NCBI RefSeq assembly: GCF_000943565.1
Contig: NZ_JTDW01000002.1
Location: forward strand, 248,001 to 312,000
Origin: Neotamlana sedimentorum
GTDB taxonomy: Bacteria > Bacteroidota > Bacteroidia > Flavobacteriales > Flavobacteriaceae
Direction of reading: 5' to 3'
DNA: 64,000 nt
Shown here: positions 62,148 to 64,000 of the stretch, piece after piece
Layout: every line of letters begins with the position of its first letter
How positions within the stretch are numbered: position 1 is the first letter of the stretch
Made by a program: the position numbers and the translations under genes
Notes under the pieces: generated by a model
Databases searched by the model: none
Told to the model about the DNA's origin: nothing
What the model saw: the letters and a program-made list of their open reading frames with translations, nothing else

Positions 62148-63131
62148 ATGTACGAAAATAAATATCACGACCAAGATTTAAGTCAATATTCCTTTTTGGT
62201 AACGGGTGGCGCAGGGTTTATTGGATCTAATCTCGTAGAATATTTGTTAAAGTATAATGCAAAACAAGTGGTTATTTTAGATAATCTTGAAACAGGATTA
62301 CTAAGTAATATTGAGCATTTTATTAAACAGGAAAATTGTACGTTTATTGAAGGCGATATTTGCGATTTAGAAACCTGCCAAAAAGCCGTAGAAGGTGTCG
62401 ATTTTATTTTACATCAAGCGGCATTAGGTTCGGTGCCACGTTCAATAAAAAACCCGATAAAAACAAACGAGGTAAACGTAACGGGTTTTCTAAACATGTT
62501 AATGGCAGCAATAGCATCACCTACATTAATTAAAATGGTTTATGCAGCCTCTTCTAGCACCTATGGCGATCATCCAGATTTACCTAAAGTTGAAGATAAA
62601 ATTGGTAACCCTTTATCACCTTATGCCGTTACAAAATACATTAACGAGTTGTATGCCAACGTTTTTAATAAAACCTACGACCTACAAATTGCAGGTTTGC
62701 GCTATTTTAATGTTTTTGGGCCAAAACAACAGCCCAATGGTGCTTATGCGGCTGTAATTCCGTTGTTTTTTAAAGGGGCAATAAATAATTCCGAAGTAAA
62801 AATAAATGGTGATGGTGAGCAAACCAGAGATTTTACTTATATCGAAAATGTAGTTCAGGCCAATATAAAAGCACTTTTTGCCGAAGTAGATAAACACGAA
62901 GTTTACAATGTAGCTTTTGGTGAAAGAATAAGCATAAACAAGCTATGGGAAACTATTAAAGCGTTTACCAATTCGCAAGCTAGTGCAGAGTATGGACCAA
63001 CTAGAGTAGGTGATGTAAAAAACTCTTTAGCTAATATCGAAAAAGCAAAAAATCAATTGCAATACAATCCTCTATTTAACTTACAAGAAGGCTTACAACA
63101 AGCCTTAAAATGGTATTTAGCAAATAATTAA
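62148..63131 (+). CDS. UDP-GlcNAc/GlcNAcA 4-epimerase-like SDR (TviC/WbpP-like)
   Basis: 327 residues. An N-terminal extension (YENKYHDQDLSQYSF) precedes the NAD motif LVTGGAGFIGSNLVEYLL. HQAALGSVPRSIKNP, YAASSSTYGDHPDLPK and the active-site YAVTKY follow, then LRYFNVFGPKQQPNGAYAAV and DGEQTRDFTYIENVV. These match the TviC/WbpP/WbgU group, which epimerises C4 of N-acetylated UDP-hexosamines. It begins 2 bases after the dehydrogenase gene. The pair would supply an N-acetyl-galactosaminuronate donor for the polysaccharide. Confidence 0.9.
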   Translation: MYENKYHDQDLSQYSFLVTGGAGFIGSNLVEYLLKYNAKQVVILDNLETGLLSNIEHFIKQENCTFIEGDICDLETCQKAVEGVDFILHQAALGSVPRSIKNPIKTNEVNVTGFLNMLMAAIASPTLIKMVYAASSSTYGDHPDLPKVEDKIGNPLSPYAVTKYINELYANVFNKTYDLQIAGLRYFNVFGPKQQPNGAYAAVIPLFFKGAINNSEVKINGDGEQTRDFTYIENVVQANIKALFAEVDKHEVYNVAFGERISINKLWETIKAFTNSQASAEYGPTRVGDVKNSLANIEKAKNQLQYNPLFNLQEGLQQALKWYLANN

Positions 63132-63142
63132 TCTATAAAAAA

Positions 63143-63172
63143 TTGGAATAAACCGCAATTATTCTATTTTTG
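63143..63172 (+). promoter_or_regulatory. Promoter upstream of cysQ
   Basis: TTG (63143-63145) is followed after 19 bases by TATTTTTG (63165-63172). This matches the Bacteroidota TTTG-N19..21-TAnnTTTG arrangement and is the best promoter match in the window. It lies 64 bases before the cysQ ATG and just after the epimerase gene. Confidence 0.6.
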
Positions 63173-63235
63173 TAAAAAATTAAACCCTATTAAATTGGTA
63201 GGAAAAATAGAAATTACATATTAAAGCAAATTTTT

Positions 63236-64000
63236 ATGTTACAAAATTTAGTTCTAGCCATTGAAGCTGCTTTATTAGCAGGAGAAGAAATCTTAAAAAT
63301 TTACAATAAAGATTTTAGTATAGAAATTAAAGATGATAAGTCGCCATTAACCGAAGCCGATTTAGCTTCAAACGAAATAATAGTTAAAAAGCTTCAGGAA
63401 ACTAATATTCCAATAATTAGCGAAGAGAATAAAACCATCGATTTCGCAACCAGAAAAACGTGGTCGCAATGCTGGATTGTCGATCCTATTGATGGTACAA
63501 AAGAATTCATTAAAAAAAATGGCGAGTTTACTGTAAATATTGCTTTAGTTGAAAATGGAAATACTAAACTAGGTATTATTTATGTACCAGTTTCAAAGGA
63601 ACTTTATTACACAAACGTAGATCAAACAAAAGCCTATAAAACCATAATTTCAGCTCAAGATTCAGCTATTGATGCTTTGCTTTTTAAGGCTGAAGATGAA
63701 ATTAATAAGGCAGAAGCAAATACTTCAGAAATTAAAGTTGTTGGTAGCCGCTCACATATGAATGACGATACTTTACAATTTGTAGAAAGCTTAAAAACAA
63801 ACGGAAAAGAAGTAGAAATAGTATCGAAAGGGAGTTCGTTAAAATTTTGTTTGGTAGCCGAAGGTAAAGCTCATGTGTATCCAAGATTTGCACCAACCAT
63901 GGAATGGGATACCGCTGCAGGACAAGCCATTTGCGAAGCCGTTGGTTTAGCCGTAATAGACCAAGGAACTAAACAGCCCATGGTTTATAACCGAGAAAAC
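63236..64000 (+). CDS. cysQ: 3'(2'),5'-bisphosphate nucleotidase CysQ (3' partial)
   Basis: 255 residues visible, running off the right edge without a stop. Inositol-monophosphatase-family motifs: the metal-binding Glu in PIISEEN, the WIVDPIDGTKEFI box, KGSSLKFCLVAEGKAHVYPR and the second metal site WDTAAGQAI. The Lys-Glu-Phe after the DGT motif is typical of CysQ rather than SuhB. It hydrolyses 3'-phosphoadenosine 5'-phosphate from sulfate assimilation. It has its own promoter, although it follows polysaccharide genes. Confidence 0.94.
   Translation, partial: MLQNLVLAIEAALLAGEEILKIYNKDFSIEIKDDKSPLTEADLASNEIIVKKLQETNIPIISEENKTIDFATRKTWSQCWIVDPIDGTKEFIKKNGEFTVNIALVENGNTKLGIIYVPVSKELYYTNVDQTKAYKTIISAQDSAIDALLFKAEDEINKAEANTSEIKVVGSRSHMNDDTLQFVESLKTNGKEVEIVSKGSSLKFCLVAEGKAHVYPRFAPTMEWDTAAGQAICEAVGLAVIDQGTKQPMVYNREN

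Noticed and set aside
1-64000. Mobile island, prophage or CRISPR array
   Set aside because: No integrase, transposase, phage structural gene or regularly spaced repeats were seen; gene content and base composition look uniform by eye.

Overview
The window is AT-rich chromosomal DNA from a member of the Bacteroidota, almost certainly a marine Flavobacteriaceae (Formosa/Algibacter-like is a guess). The evidence is a type IX secretion sorting domain at the left edge, a SusC/SusD pair, a TonB receptor paired with a DUF4249 lipoprotein, several families largely confined to flavobacteria (DUF4175, DUF4837, GIN-domain protein, a DUF6909-like protein), and Bacteroidota-type -7 promoter boxes (TAnnTTTG). 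One tRNA gene (Cys, GCA) is present. I see no rRNA, CRISPR array, prophage or intact insertion sequence.

Layout. 1-5.5 kb: the end of a secreted protein, RNase R, a NUMOD4/HNH-type protein and small envelope proteins. 5.5-19.9 kb: a compact beta-1,3-glucan (laminarin-type) utilisation locus. A membrane-bound Y_Y_Y/LuxR regulator is followed by SusC, SusD, a PKD lipoprotein with a duplicated C-terminal domain, a multidomain GH16 lipoprotein, a GH3 beta-glucosidase and a second GH16. The six structural genes are almost contiguous (gaps of 3-13 bases) and end at a strong hairpin terminator. The predicted flow is capture and endo-cleavage of glucan at the cell surface, import through SusC/SusD, further GH16 cleavage, and GH3 release of glucose in the periplasm.

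20-35.5 kb: mixed housekeeping and accessory genes. These include a LysE exporter, a cupin, tRNA-Cys, folB, glnS, a GNAT-like protein, a Cache/HAMP histidine kinase with an overlapping NarL-type response regulator, small secreted or cytosolic orphan proteins, an SPFH protein, a Tat-exported beta-propeller glycosidase-like protein, an alpha/beta hydrolase and gltX. Three kinds of dispersed intergenic repeat occur here.

35.5-56.5 kb: core genes. A giant DUF4175 protein overlaps ybeY, followed by mnmG, which is bracketed by two perfect 16-bp ParB-site (parS) palindromes. Next come a methyltransferase, an OmpH/Skp-like lipoprotein, a TonB receptor/DUF4249 pair, holB, pgk, a LysM lytic transglycosylase, DUF4837, tatA, an M23 peptidase, a GH3-auxin-type adenylating enzyme and a DUF6909-like protein.

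56.5-64 kb: the start of a surface polysaccharide locus. A Wzz-like chain-length protein is followed by a complete dTDP-L-rhamnose pathway (rfbB, A, C, D), a UDP-sugar dehydrogenase and a UDP-GlcNAc 4-epimerase-like enzyme. The start of cysQ runs off the right edge.

The most notable observations are the paired parS sites around mnmG, an unnamed domain (called LGVGP here) present three times in the glucan locus including a very recent tandem duplication, and a small secreted protein built of GPxYKNxKxW repeats.
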